This document shows, in pieces, positions 10,287-21,378 of a stretch of 64,000 nucleotides of DNA. Origin of the DNA: Ahaetulla prasina (Eukaryota; Chordata; Lepidosauria; Squamata; Colubridae); assembly GCF_028640845.1 (NCBI RefSeq), contig NC_080541.1:155774502-155838501 (forward strand). Reading direction: 5' to 3'. Position numbers and translations under genes: made by a program. The stretch's first letter is position 1; each line of letters starts with the position of its first letter. The notes beneath the pieces were generated by a model. The model was not told the DNA's origin. It searched no databases and saw only the letters and a program-made list of their open reading frames with translations.

Positions 10287-11123
10287 CGTAGGAACTGTAT
10301 GTGTTTATCCTTTTGCTTAAACCAAATTCCCAAGAAACCTGTTTTCTTGCTATCACATCTAGAAAGTAATGTATTTGTTCTTTAAAATAAGAATTTTATC
10401 GCTTTAGTTATTATTTCAGGGTTTCCTATGCAAAGTGTTGCATGGAACAGCCCAGAAATATCATAAATAACATCCTTCCATTGCTCTCAGCCTAGTTTAA
10501 GTAATATGAAATTGGTCTATTTTTGCAAAGATTAATTTTCATATTATCTGTAAAATTTATGAGACATTAATGGAACAGGAAAACCAATGTTTTTTTAGTA
10601 TTATCTGTTATTTCTTTATATCCCTAAATCTTAGCTTGAGCAAGTCTTGTGTAAATGCATGCTAAGTCCATCAGGCAAAGGTATTTATGCAAAATATCTA
10701 TTTTAAAAGGAGAAGGAGTTACTCTAACATTTATGTTTTGAAGAAATAACACTGACTTTCATTTTGCAGAAGTCAAACGTGCACATTTGACCCGGCCTTC
10801 CAGAAGTTACAACTTATACTTGGGAACTTGGTTTCTCATTGTTCCCATTGCCATTAGAGGGAAGAGTACAAGGAGATGATTCACTGGAGTAAAAGAAAAT
10901 ATATATATACTAGTTACTTCTGTAAAAATTAGATAATGAATTAGATTAGGGGCATTTCAATATGGGAAAAGGAATATTTGCAAAATCAGCACAGAAGAAA
11001 TAGTATCTCTGATGCACTTATTCTCAATATTTAACCTATTAAACAGCTCAACATATTTACTGAAGGTTTTCAGTGAAATGAAGATTTAATCATGGCCTAC
11101 CAGAAGACTGAACCACTAAATTC
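10287..11123. other. AT-rich unique sequence
   Basis: No coding region or repeat family recognised. Confidence 0.5.
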
Positions 11124-11180
11124 CTTGTGTGTCCAATCACACTTGGCCAATAAAATTCTATTCTATTCTATTCTATGAAA
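11124..11180 (+). mobile_element. 3' terminal scrap of a Snake1-type LINE with (ATTCT)n tail
   Basis: The segment ATTCCTTGTGTGTCCAATCA, continuing CACTTGGCCAATAAAATTC, is the reverse complement of the 3' end of the LINE at 17583-18668. It is followed by four ATTCT units. This is a severely 5'-truncated insertion, about 57 bp long. The pentanucleotide tail matches what I recall for Snake1 CR1/L3 elements of snakes. Confidence 0.7.
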
Positions 11181-14100
11181 TCAGTTAAGTATAATGCTGC
11201 ACTTATACGCAAAACATGTATCCACATTGCACACTAGAAATGTGTAGAGCCAGGATAGAAAATACAGAGCTTGCTAAACAAGTACCAGCATCTTTCATTA
11301 TTGACCATGCTGGCGAGATTTCTGGTAACTGAAATTCTACAATAATTGAATAACTTAGGAGAAATAATTTTTCATTGTGGATCTTTTTTAGACTTTAAGC
11401 ATAGACTTTATGCTCCATGCAAATAAGACATGCATATATGAAGATATATACATATATAGTTTTAACATATGTGAATCATAGTGAGCATTTGCAACAAAGT
11501 ATCGTTAATATAACATAACGGCACCCAATGAAAGATTTTCACTGTATAGAAATAAAGAAGATTTTCAAAGATCTCTATGTTCTACATTAAAAGAACAACT
11601 GGTGGTATCAAGCCTTATTTCATGGTTGCTCTTCATCTAACTTAAAAATTGCAATTTATTGATTGGGATTTTTGATAATGGCTCCTTCTTGAATAGTCTT
11701 GATGTGAAGGAGGGGAAAAAATTGGGAAGGGATAGAAACATAGAAGGACTTGATACCAAAGTGAAAATAAAATAAATTATACCAGATTCTGGAACACACT
11801 TTGCTTACCTCTTTAAACCTGCACGAAGTGCGCAATACGGTACAGCAAAAAAGTAGCCCTCAACAAAGCAAATAATGACAACAGCACCTTTTCCCACAAC
11901 ATTTAGTGTATGCATATAATACGTGTTGAAGAACTCAGTTTAGTCTGTACTCAGTGATTCTGAGATTAAAAGAAAATAGATTGACTGATTGAGTATTCTG
12001 CTTTGCACCAATATGCAACCAAGGTTACAAAATAGAAAGAAACAAAGGTTCTTCCACTACTACAATGATAAATGTGTGTTATAGCATTTTCTGAAGTCCT
12101 AAATAGTACAGTAAATGGGCAGGCTATACGAAAGTATGCAATTGCTTCAGGAAGAACATAATCTTGTTCCTAAAAAGTAAAAAAAAAGCCTGTTTTACTT
12201 ACAATCTTTCTAAGATCTCTTTTAGATAGACATTTCTCTCTATCTTGTACAGAATATGTGCAGAACACTCTGATGGCTAACTGAAGTGCCAAAGGTGACT
12301 TCCAAGTGATGCAGTGCATCTCAACAAGGCAAACAATGTTACCTTCGCAGCATAAATCACTTTTGTGAAGCAAATTATAATGTCCCTGATATTGTGGAAG
12401 AACTGTAGAATTGGATCAAACTCCCTTTAACTTAATTGTAATTAAATAAAGTCTAATGTGTCTTAGAAGGACTAAATCCGAATCCAGCTGACCGATACTT
12501 CCTCTGTCAAACCAAGGAACTTGGGACAATCCATTTAGTCACATTCTGTATAGCTTCAATTCTTGCCTCAAAGTAAAGGCAAAAAAGATGATCGGGCAGT
12601 CATATTGATGACTGGGAACACCCTCGTTTTGAAGGATTTGGGCCTTGCTTGTACATGATAGTAGACAAAGAAAAGCATTAAGCAGACAGAGGGGGAGGAG
12701 TAGATTTATGAATTATTGGGAAATGGGAAATGCATCAGTTGATTGCCGTTTGAAAGATGTCTCCCCTGAAGCTAAGCAAAATTGAAAAGGCATCCACCGA
12801 ATCTTAAAAGAAATTCCTCTGATATCACATAGTCTACCTTTTTAATAGATGATTTGTATGCAACACTTTCAAGAGAGTTGAGAGTATTACAAGCCACTGA
12901 ATCAGGCACAAATAACTTATAGATACATTTTTGCGGTAATGGGCAAAGTGCATGATCTAAGACTACTGCAAGCTTTCTATAAGGCCACCAGTCTCCATAG
13001 AACATCTGACATTATTTCCTTTGCTTTGTCAAACATTCAAACATACATGCTTGAAACGTATCTCTCTACCCCCACCCAGTGTCACCTAGTATCTTGGGAT
13101 CACATCTCATGGAATCCTAAGCAATCAAACATGTGACCTGGCTGAACAATTGACACTCAGAAGCATAGAAATAGTCAAAGAGGGGAGGTGTCCATGCTGA
13201 GGCCTATAAGCAAAAGTCCCAATAAACCTCATAGCAGTGGAGTAGCAGGGAAAGGAAGGTGCAAGGGAAGGAAGTACCTTTGCTGTTGTTTCTATAGCAC
13301 TTCCTGTTCTGCTGACACATCCAAGACAGCCGTTGCTTTATCAAGAAATTGGCTTCCACTTCCAGATTCCTCTTCCTGCTTCTCAGTCAGATAACTCTGA
13401 AGTGAAACAAACAAGCCTGGGCTATGTACAGTAGTAGAAGAGGCATTCTCAAAGGTATTTTCAGGACTTGTTACCATTGCTTCCTTCTGTTTGAACTGGA
13501 ACAAGGAGTTTAAAAAAAAAATTCTCAGGCAACTGAGGAAAGCAGGAGTTGCTTCTGAAGGGAAGAGTTATAAATGCTCTATATATTCATGGTTGTATAT
13601 TTCCTTGGAAAAGGAAAAAGAAGTCCTTTGTGATTCTAAAAGTTGAGCTGGCATAGAGAAGGAATATTTGGAAGTGCCCAATTTGGCAAAGGGGATTCAA
13701 GCCCACTGTTATGATGATGCCGAAGAAGGTTTGATGGGTTCTAGATTCTAAATTAATGTCTATAGATTTTACCATGTGATATCAATGTCTTGCTCTTTCC
13801 AATGGGGCTGGTAGAAAAATTTTATTCTTTTTAAATAGTTTTTATGTCCATTTGGAAATGGCTCTATGGAATCCCAAACCATGTGCTCCTTTGTTCTCTC
13901 TTTGGAGAGAATTTAGCAAGATCTTTATTTATCCCATTTTCAAGAACTAACCTGGAATAGAACACAATACTTATTTCAGACCAGGATTATTGTTGTTTGA
14001 TTTTGTGCCATTTATCCTACCTACAATTAAAAAAAAAAAAAATACAACATTTGGTGATAGTCTAAGCTAAAACTTTTTAGTTTTCTTAATGTTAGGATTA

Positions 14101-15534
14101 AGTATTATTTTTTTTTATTGTAGAGTGTTCTGAGCTAATTTGATTTGATATTTTACTATCCTCTGCTCTGCAATTCTCTTCTAAATGTGGGTGACCATGG
14201 GGTACTTCCTTCCTATTTCATTCTTGAATCAAATCTGTTTTAGAAATATGGCAGAATTACAAAGAAGTATTTTGCAAATTCTATTGCAAAGCTATCCCAG
14301 AAAGAGAACAGTCTGCTGGTTGGTTAGCTTGTTTTCATTGCAATGAGCTTCTTATGTCGGTACTAAAAGCAATGGCTTTGCAATTCTTTACCACTATCCA
14401 ACTAGCTATTTCATCATAACTAAGATTATTGGACTTGAAACCGAATTATAGCTCTCACATCTGTCATTTATCATGGCAGCAAAGCTTCTGAGAATTCAGA
14501 GGGCCATCTGGAATCACAGTAGGAATAGTCTTTAGGGACAAGTGTCCTATTAGTGCTGATGATAAAGCTAATTAGAAGGGGGGCTGTGCAACAGTAATAC
14601 TTACATGAAGGATTATGCTTCACACAAGAAATCGTTTCCTTCATTATGTTCAGCCTTTTAATAATGTGATACACTAATATAATATCTGAAAAATGCTAGA
14701 ATATTCAACCCATTGAATGGGATAATTGCCTAATTTTACCCATTCACTGGGAGAAGTCTATCAGTGGCATAGTGTGGGGAGCCGATATAATTATTCATAA
14801 CCGTTGAATGAACCTCAGGCTCATTCAAGCATTAATAAAAAAAAATTACATTAAAAATAGAAGGCCAGGACTCTGCAAAGCCAGTTGATAGTTCCACCAC
14901 TTCTACCCACAGGTACAACTAAGGATAAAATTCTAACAAACCCTTTTACCAATAATAGTACCTAGGCTGGTAAATGTAAGGTTACCTACATTGCTCAGAC
15001 TCCATGTTTGAAAACCAGTAGACCACATAATAAGATGAATTTGGGGGATGAAGTAGTTTACATAGAGGGGCCACTTTGAATCACTAATCAATTCTTAATA
15101 GTGAATGGGCTCAAAGAGAATGAAGATCCAAACAACTATCTTCTTGCAGGCTTATGGAGTCTCCATTTCACATTCCTTGCAGCTGTACACATACATGCAT
15201 ACGCACACACAAATCCATGCCTCTAAAATCAGTTAAGGAATAATTTAATTCAAAATGAAAATAGAAGTGATTTCTCCACTTAGAATTTGTTGTTGAACAA
15301 AGTGTTTCACTTTAATAATTGAATGTTAACACAAACTCCTACTCTCAAACATATTAAATTGCAGGACACCTAATTATCTTTTATTATCAGAGTTCATATC
15401 AGGAGGAAGACAAGGGGGTGGGTCCCTCATTGCCTATTAAGTTGGATTTTAACAGATTTGTGATGATTTCTGCGGTTTTGTTTCTTTTTTTATGGTATAT
15501 CTTTCAGAGTCATAATGTTTGAGTTGGGTGGTTA
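11181..15534. other. Long AT-rich unique stretch
   Basis: About 4.3 kb without a recognisable transposon or gene. It has A and T runs (near 14028 and 14110). The one segment with slightly protein-like character is the minus-strand frame at 13292-13516, listed separately. Confidence 0.5.
13292..13516 (-). other. Weak candidate terminal exon, minus strand
   Basis: On the minus strand a T-rich tract ending TTGTTCCAG (about 13501-13525) resembles a splice acceptor. It is followed by 69-70 open codons to a stop. The peptide is rich in Ser, Thr, Glu and Gln, for example 'SYLTEKQEEESGSGSQ', and I do not recognise it. No AATAAA signal was found close downstream, the opposite strand is open too, and homology cannot be tested here. 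It may simply be a chance frame. Confidence 0.15.
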
Positions 15535-15835
15535 GATTGCATTGCAAGCAAGGATCATGAAACAAAACTGTCATTCCTTGGATATATCACAAGGGCTGAT
15601 ATAGCTATGGAAAAATGGTCTTGCTGGGAAAAATGAAAGGAAGGAGAAAAGACAGGCTGGCCGTACAAGAAGTGGCTATGCTGAGTATTAAAACTACAGA
15701 AATCACTTACAAAATTTGGGCAATGCAAGAAGAAAAACTACCGCTTTGAGATCTTTCATTCATAGAGTCAGCAGGTGTCAGTTACAACTCAATGGAGTAT
15801 AGCATTAGCAACACAGCGTAACAAACAAAACAATA
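15535..15835 (+). mobile_element. Degraded RTE-like LINE 3' fragment (tentative)
   Basis: Phrases such as CATTCCTTGGATATATCACA, GGAGAAAAGACAGGCTGGCC and CATAGAGTCAGCAGGTGTCA echo the 3' coding and terminal part of RTE-class LINEs (gel-shift 'SFFGHIMR' and 'ESDTT' style region). It ends with short AATAC units near 15830. The match is from memory of the family pattern and is strongly decayed. Confidence 0.35.
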
Positions 15836-16055
15836 CAATACAATAAAATGTTTATTTAATGTATTTGCACTGATATTAATATTTTTACAATCTGTTGTAG
15901 AATGTTGGTACTGTGTTCTCTAATATGATTGTACTGTATAGAAATAGATACCATACAGTTCAGAATCAGCTGTATATTTTGAAGCAATATGTTCTTTATA
16001 CAATTCAGAACTGCTCCTTAGAAGAGGAGCATTTTGGTTGCTGTTTCCTAGAAAA

Positions 16056-16318
16056 AAAAGTCTTCAATCGGAATAGAGCTGGAAAGGACCTTGAAGCTCT
16101 TGTAATCCAACCCCCTACTCAGGCTGGAGACCATATACCATTTCACACAGGTGGCTGTCCAGTCTTTTCTTTAAAAACCTCCAGTGATGAAGCAGCCACA
16201 ACTTCCGAAGTCAAGATGTTCCACTGGTTAATTGTCCTCACTGTTAGGAAGTTTCTTCTTAATTCCAGGTTGCTTCTGTCTTTGAGTAGATTCCATCCAT
16301 TGTTTCTTGTCACATTGT
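16056..16318 (-). mobile_element. CR1 LINE 3' end, minus strand
   Basis: The reverse complement contains the CR1 3' coding and terminal text shared with 26100-26847: CCAGTGGAACATCTTGAC, ACTGGACAGCCACCTG and GTAGGGGGTTGGATTACAAG. It encodes the tail of the CR1 ORF2 ('LRRNFLTVRTIN ... VAASSLEVFK' type). The reverse transcriptase core is absent. Tail repeats are missing or eroded at its left end. Confidence 0.75.
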
Positions 16319-16319
16319 A

Positions 16320-17019
16320 ATCACATAGAACTGTTGTTTTATAATATCAGACCAGCATCACAGAATTCCTAAGAAGGCTAGGGAAATGAAAAGTAATTTA
16401 ATCGGTTGTATAATAGTGTCTCTCGAGTATTTTACCTGCAGGTAATGCTATATCAAGGCTGCAAACATTTGGGCAATCACTAGATAGCAGTAAAGATACA
16501 TATATGGCAACTTTAGTCATGTCTTTGTCCTAATGATAATTTACAGGAGCTAAAGGTAGATTAGTTCATTATTATTAGAGGTGCTTACTTCAGATAACAT
16601 ACTGAGTCCATGCAATATTTTTTTTATAAGAAGCTAGCTTTTCATTGAGGATATTTCAGCAAGGCATACAGATAAACTCATCAAATGCCAAATATGATCC
16701 AAGTTTTAGGACAGCCCAAAATTAGGGAACTTTCCTTATTAAATGGTTTTATAATTGTAACTTCTTTATGCCGTTCTGAAGAGAATGATTGCAATGAAAT
16801 AAAATCCAAATGAAAAATATTGCCTCCACTTCCACAATTTTAGCTAAAGTAAGGATATTTTCATAAATGAGAGAACCGTAATTCCCAAAATGAAATATTT
16901 GCTTATCTATATTCATTTCTACACAGAATCGCCACCACTATTCACTTTATACTTATGCCAACAATAGGCAAAGTTCTTAAAGTCATGATGAAAAAAATAC
17001 CTTAATTTTAAGTTCTAAC
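16320..17019. other. AT-rich unique sequence
   Basis: No gene or repeat recognised. Confidence 0.5.
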
Positions 17020-17400
17020 TTTTTCATTTGAATTAAACTGTTGTCCATGACACTGTTCCTTCATTTTGGAGAAACATTGAGGCCACATGATGCCAAATCT
17101 GGACAATATGTCAGATGGGATAACAAAATGAGATACAACCTCACAATTGCCTCTTGAGATAAGAGGCCAATGCTGTTATCTTTCACCAAAATTTCTTCTG
17201 CTGCTTCCAAAATTTGCTCAATCACTGCAATATAGCACTGTGTTGATAGTGCTGGCAAGTTAAAGGAAATTCTAGTGAATTATACCATCTGCATCTTCAA
17301 AAATTTTAAACATGAGCTTTCCAGATGAAGTCGGAATTTTTATGCTCCTCTCCCTCTGGTAAAACTTTTTTATGACACTTTTTTACTGGACCAAAATGAT
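17020..17400 (-). pseudogene. Relic of a mariner-type transposase, minus strand
   Basis: Minus-strand frames in order show 'GKLMFKIFEDADGIIH', then 'ASTINTVLYCSD', then 'IGLLSQEAIVR', then 'YCPDLASCGLNVSPKMKEQ' and 'GQQFNSNEKV'. This order follows the mariner family pattern: a 'GKVM..VFWD..GVI' strand, 'TIN..YY', a 'GLL' segment, then 'YSPDLAP.D..LFPKLKE' and 'G..F.S.EEV'. The final catalytic region normally carries D before Y..DLA; frames shift several times and stops intervene. The protein is dead. No terminal repeats were found, so only a central to C-terminal piece survives. Confidence 0.55.
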
Positions 17401-17582
17401 GAGACAGACTTTTGTTGGCTGACATGATGCTTTGAAAAATCTTCTCATTTTCATTCTCCTAGTATGAAAGCAGTTACTGGAAAATTTCAAGTCTTGAAGC
17501 TTTCATACTTGTTATCAACATGTGAGGAACCTACCCATTATACATAAAACTGCAGATTTTACTCTGTTAGTCATTGTTGACA

Positions 17583-17648
17583 ACAGAACAGAACAGAACA
17601 GAACAGAACAGAACAGAACAGAACAGAATAGAATAGAATAGAATAGAA
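17583..17648. repeat. Pentanucleotide microsatellite (GAACA)n(GAATA)n
   Basis: About nine GAACA-type units followed by about four GAATA units lie exactly at the 3' end of the minus-strand LINE. The position shows that the array grew from the LINE tail. The C-containing variant units are a homogenised derivative of the AATAG unit. Confidence 0.9.
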
Positions 17649-18668
17649 TTCTTTGTCGGCCAAGTGTGATTGGACACACAAGGAATTTGTCTTTGGTGCA
17701 TATGGTCTCAGTGTACATAAAAAGACATGATACATTCATCAAGAATCATAAGGTACAACACTTAATGTTAGTCATAGGATGCAAATAAGCAGTCAGGAAA
17801 CAATCAATATCAATATAAATCATAAGGATACAAGCAACAAAGTTACAGTCATACAGTCATAAGTGGAAAGAGATTGGTGATGGGAATGATGAGAGGATTA
17901 ATAGTAGTGCAGATTTAGTAAATAGTTTGACAGTGTTGAGGGAATTATTTGTTTAGCAGAGTGAGCATTCGGGGAAAAATTGTTCCTTGGTGTGCAGTGC
18001 TCTATAGTGTCATTTTGAGGGTAGGAGTTGAAACAATTTATGTCCAGGATGTGAGGGATCTGTAAATATTTTCACAGCCCTCTTTTTAACTAGTGCAGTA
18101 TACAGGTCCTCAATGGAAGGGAGGTTGGTTGTAATTGTTTTTTCGCAGTTCTAATTATGCTCTGAAGTCTGTGTGTGTCTTGTTGGGTTGCAGAACCAAA
18201 CCAGACAGTTATAGAGGTGTAGATGACAGATTCAATAATTTCTCTGTAGAACTGTATCAGCAGCTCCTTGGGCAGTTTGAGTTTTCTGAGTTGGTGCAGA
18301 AAGAACACTCTTTGTTGTGCTTTTTTGATGACATTTTGATGTTAGGTGTGCATTTTAGGTCTTGATATATGATAGAACCTAGAAATTTGAAGGTCTCTAC
18401 TGTTGATACTGTGCTGTCTAGTATTGTAAGAGGTGATAGTATGGAAGGGTTTCTCCTAAAGTCTACCACCATTTCTACAGTTTTGAGTGTGTTCCGTTCC
18501 AGATTGTTCTGGTCACACCACAAGGCTAGTTGATCAGCCTCCCATCTGTATGTGGATTCATCGTTGTCTCGAATGAGACCAATCACTGTTATATCATCCT
18601 GTTGTATCACCCTGGGGGGCTCCTGTGCTAATTGTACAGGTATCTGATGTGATTTTGCCTAGCTTCAC
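17583..18668 (-). pseudogene. Snake1-type (CR1/L3-Rex group) LINE, 3' half, minus strand
   Basis: Read on the minus strand, the element enters in the RT domain (reverse complement ends GGTGAAGCTAGGCAAAATCA, CAATTAGCACAGG). It continues as 'DDITVIGLIRDNDES', 'ADQLALWCDQNNLERNTLKT', 'VDFRRNPS', 'FKFLGSIIYQDLK' and then, after a frame change, 'LRKLKLPKELLIQFYREI' and 'ITVWFGSATQQDTHRLQ'. It finishes with a 3' UTR ending AAATTCCTTGTGTGTCCAAT. The tail is a pentanucleotide run, AATAG then AACAG units as written on the plus strand (17583-17648). About 100 bp of RT between the PQG-type motif and the ADD-type motif is missing near 18612. The element is inactive. Confidence 0.75.
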
Positions 18669-18925
18669 CTATAGGGGGTAGTGTTTATCTTCATTTCAAG
18701 GCCCATGAAGCAGTGCTGTATAAAGACATTTCTGTGGTAATGTAGCCAGCATAACATCACTGTTACCTTCTCACTGAATTGGTACCTATTCATCTATTTG
18801 CATTTGTATACTTTTGAACTACTAGGTTAGCAGGAGCTGGGGTGAGGACGGAGCTCATCCCATCACATGGAGCTCGGGTCTCGAACCTCAGCTGCCATCT
18901 TTCTGCTGAGCCACTACACCTAATT
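18669..18925 (-). mobile_element. Sauria SINE, minus strand, degraded
   Basis: The reverse complement shows the Sauria SINE body: GGTTCGAGACCCGAGCTCC (B-box region), GATGAGCTCCGTCC, CCAGCTCCTGCTAACCTAG, AATTCAGTGAGAAGGTAACAG, CATTACCACAG and TGAAGATAAACACTACCCCC. The BovB-like terminal repeat is missing at its left border, where it abuts the Snake1-type LINE directly. Confidence 0.75.
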
Positions 18926-20159
18926 TTGATGAACATCCATAATGTGATACACACGTTCCTTTCACATGCCAAGCTTCACAGTTTCCCTTTACACAATCTG
19001 CTGTTTGTCTTTAACTAGTTCATAAGCCTTTCTCATGTAAAAATTCCATTGATTGCCATCATAGGTTATTCACTTAATTCTTTTTCACACATATCACACT
19101 CTTCCGGTTCACCATCTTTATATTTTTTTGGCCCAGTGACTCACAGTACTCACATCAATACAATCATCACCATAAACAACCTGTGTTTGGCAGTGGATTT
19201 TTGGAGGACTTTTTTGGCAGTCAAAAATCAATCATGGCATGTAGCTTAAAGTGCATTCACAGCAGGCTTCGATTTCATGATAAACAGCTTTTCTCATAGA
19301 AAATTCCTGTCAACTGAAGTGAGAGAACAGATACTATAAAGTATGCTGAGCTTATAGGATACTCTCAGTTCTTTGTGACTTATGATATTGGGGTGTTATT
19401 TTTCATTCAGCCCTCATATTAGGGCAAATCTATATTCAGAGGAACACCAAATTCAGCTTGTTTCCAACATTTGCATAAAACATACTTCAAAATTCATATG
19501 AGTGCATTGTAATAAAACCATAATAAATCTGCAGCCTTTAAAATTAAACATCTTTTAGGGTTTTAATAACAAACAACTAATTTCCAACTTAAAGTCTGGG
19601 GAATTAATTTCTTGTTCCAGAAAATGGTAAACTAGTTGCTGATTTTGTGTTCTTAAGCTTGGCAGAGCTAAAGGTCTATATCAGATGTATATCAGTAGCA
19701 AAGGAGGTTCAGAAAATTAATAAGAAAAATGATAGTATCTTGAATAGCTATTTCATTTTCCAGATTGTGGAAGTCAGTCTCTGTTACTGTTTCAGACCTG
19801 AAATCCCAATTAAAGTTGATCCTCTTGGGGTTCAGCAATTAACAGTCAAAATATGTCTATGAGGCTTGTATGAAGATGAAATCTACTATCTATCAAGGAT
19901 TAATAAGAATATGAAAAATAATTAGTACACCAATTTTATGGAAGACTTACTCTGGATATGACTACATTACTCCACATTACTAAATTTTGGTTTAGAACTA
20001 CTCATGAAGCAAATGGAACTGCCAATTTGCTGGGTATTTACTAGGATTGTGCCTATTTAAAAAAAGTATTTGAAATAAATACTCTGGATCTTGTGCAGGC
20101 ACAAGGTAGAATTTATTTATTAAAGTAGTCTAACTTTCAGGTTTGAAGCAAGCTTTAAT
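18926..20159. other. AT-rich unique sequence
   Basis: No gene or repeat recognised; only short open frames without motifs. Confidence 0.5.
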
Positions 20160-20961
20160 TGACATCCATAGAAAATATTTGAAAGGCTAGTGCTGGTCCA
20201 CCTGAAAACCATCACAGATCCACTGTAAGATCCATTGCAAATTGCCTACTGAGCAACTAGATCTGCAGATGATGCTATTAATATGGCACTGCGCTACATG
20301 AGCCACGGTGGCGCAGTGGTTAGAGTGCAGTACTTCAGGCAACTTCTGCTGACACCCGACTGCCTGTAATTTGGCAGTTCAAATCTCACCAGGCTCAAGG
20401 TTGACTCAGTCTTCCATCCTTCCAAGGTGGGTAAAATGAGGAGCCAAATTGTTGGGGGCAATATGCTGACTCTATAAACCACTTAGAGAGGACTGTGAAG
20501 CACTGTAAAGCAGTATATAAGTCTAAGTGCTATTGCTGTTACTATCTTATGACATCTTGAATCTGCAAGGACCTATGCAAGGGTCTTTTTTGTAGACTTC
20601 AGCTGGGCATTCAATACCATCAGATATTCTTCTCACTAAACTGACTCAGCTAACTGTGCCTGACCATTCTTTTAAGTGGATCATAAGCTTTCTAACAGAT
20701 AGGAAGCAGCAGGTGAAGCTAGGCAAAATCATATTAGATACCTGTACAATTAGCACAGGTGTTCCCCAGGGTTTGTGTGTTCTCTCTATTACTCTTTTCA
20801 CTCTATACTAACCACTGCATCTCAAAGGATCCTCTGTTAAAGTACTGAAGTTTGCAGATGAAACAACATTCGAGACAACGACGAATCTGCATACAGACAG
20901 GAAGTTGAACAACTAACTTTGTGGTGCAGTTGGAACAATCTTGAACTGAACACACATCTCT
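20160..20961 (+). pseudogene. Snake1-type LINE reverse transcriptase relic, split by a SINE
   Basis: Before the SINE (20160-20298) the plus strand reads 'KIFERLVLVHLKTITDPL' and 'RSADDAINMALRYI'. After it (20546-20961) the frame resumes with 'LESARTYARVFFVDFSWAFN', a copy of RT motif A with one catalytic Asp, then AATTAGCACAGGTGTTCCCC (the PQG region), then 'RDNDESAYRQEVEQL' and 'NNLELNT'. It is the same family as 17583-18668, with overlapping nucleotide matches such as GGTGAAGCTAGGCAAAATCA. Stops and shifts are common. The 3' end is replaced by a CT-rich stretch. Confidence 0.7.
20299..20545 (+). mobile_element. tRNA-derived SINE, nearly full length, inside a LINE relic
   Basis: A-box region GGTGGCGCAGTGGTTAGAGT and B-box region GGCAGTTCAAATCTC show the tRNA-derived head. 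The body AAGGTTGACTCAGTCTTCC and GGTAAAATGAGGAGCC follows. The tail is the second type in this window: ACCACTTAGAGAGGACTGTG, AGCAGTATATAAGTC and GCTATTGCTGTTACT. This tail lacks the CCGCCCT/AGGGCGG hairpin of the 7082 copy but can pair over a shorter stem. Confidence 0.85.
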
Positions 20962-20969
20962 AAAGCAGC

Positions 20970-21023
20970 AACCTCTCTCTCTTTACCTCTCCCTCCCCCC
21001 TCCCTCCCTCTCTCTCTCTTCTT
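20970..21023. repeat. CT-rich simple repeat
   Basis: CTCTCTCTCTTTACC-like and TCCCCCCTCCC-like tracts; pyrimidine-rich on the plus strand. It borders the LINE relic. Confidence 0.8.
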
Positions 21024-21194
21024 TTAGACTTAAAATGCTTTAATGAATAGCAAAGTGCTGGTTTTATGCTAGTTTGATATCCAAAGAAATTCTTTCAAAT
21101 TAATTTCAGAGCATGCACAATCCTAGTCTTTATCATCACAGTGGCTCATAACTTCCCCCTTACTACAGATATGAAGTCCCAGGTAAATAAAGAG

Positions 21195-21329
21195 CAGTTG
21201 GTACGGATTGCTACCGGTTCAAACCGAATCGTGCGAACCAGTAGCGGCGGTGGCAGGAGGCTCCGCCCACCCACCCAGACGCTTCTGCACATGTGAACTG
21301 GTAGCAACGGGATTTGGAACCTGCCCCTG
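21195..21329. mobile_element. hAT-like MITE fragment related to family A
   Basis: Left end CAGTTGGTACGGATTGCTAC, right end ATTTGGAACCTGCCCCTG, with inner inverted blocks GCTACCGGTTC and GAACTGGTAGC. The GC-rich core GGAGGCTCCGCCCACC resembles the core of 44516-44736 in reverse. No 8-bp duplication was found at these ends, so borders are approximate. Confidence 0.45.
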
Positions 21330-21378
21330 AGCTGGTACTGCAGAGGAAGCTATTTATCACCTTTAAAGGCCTGCACAA

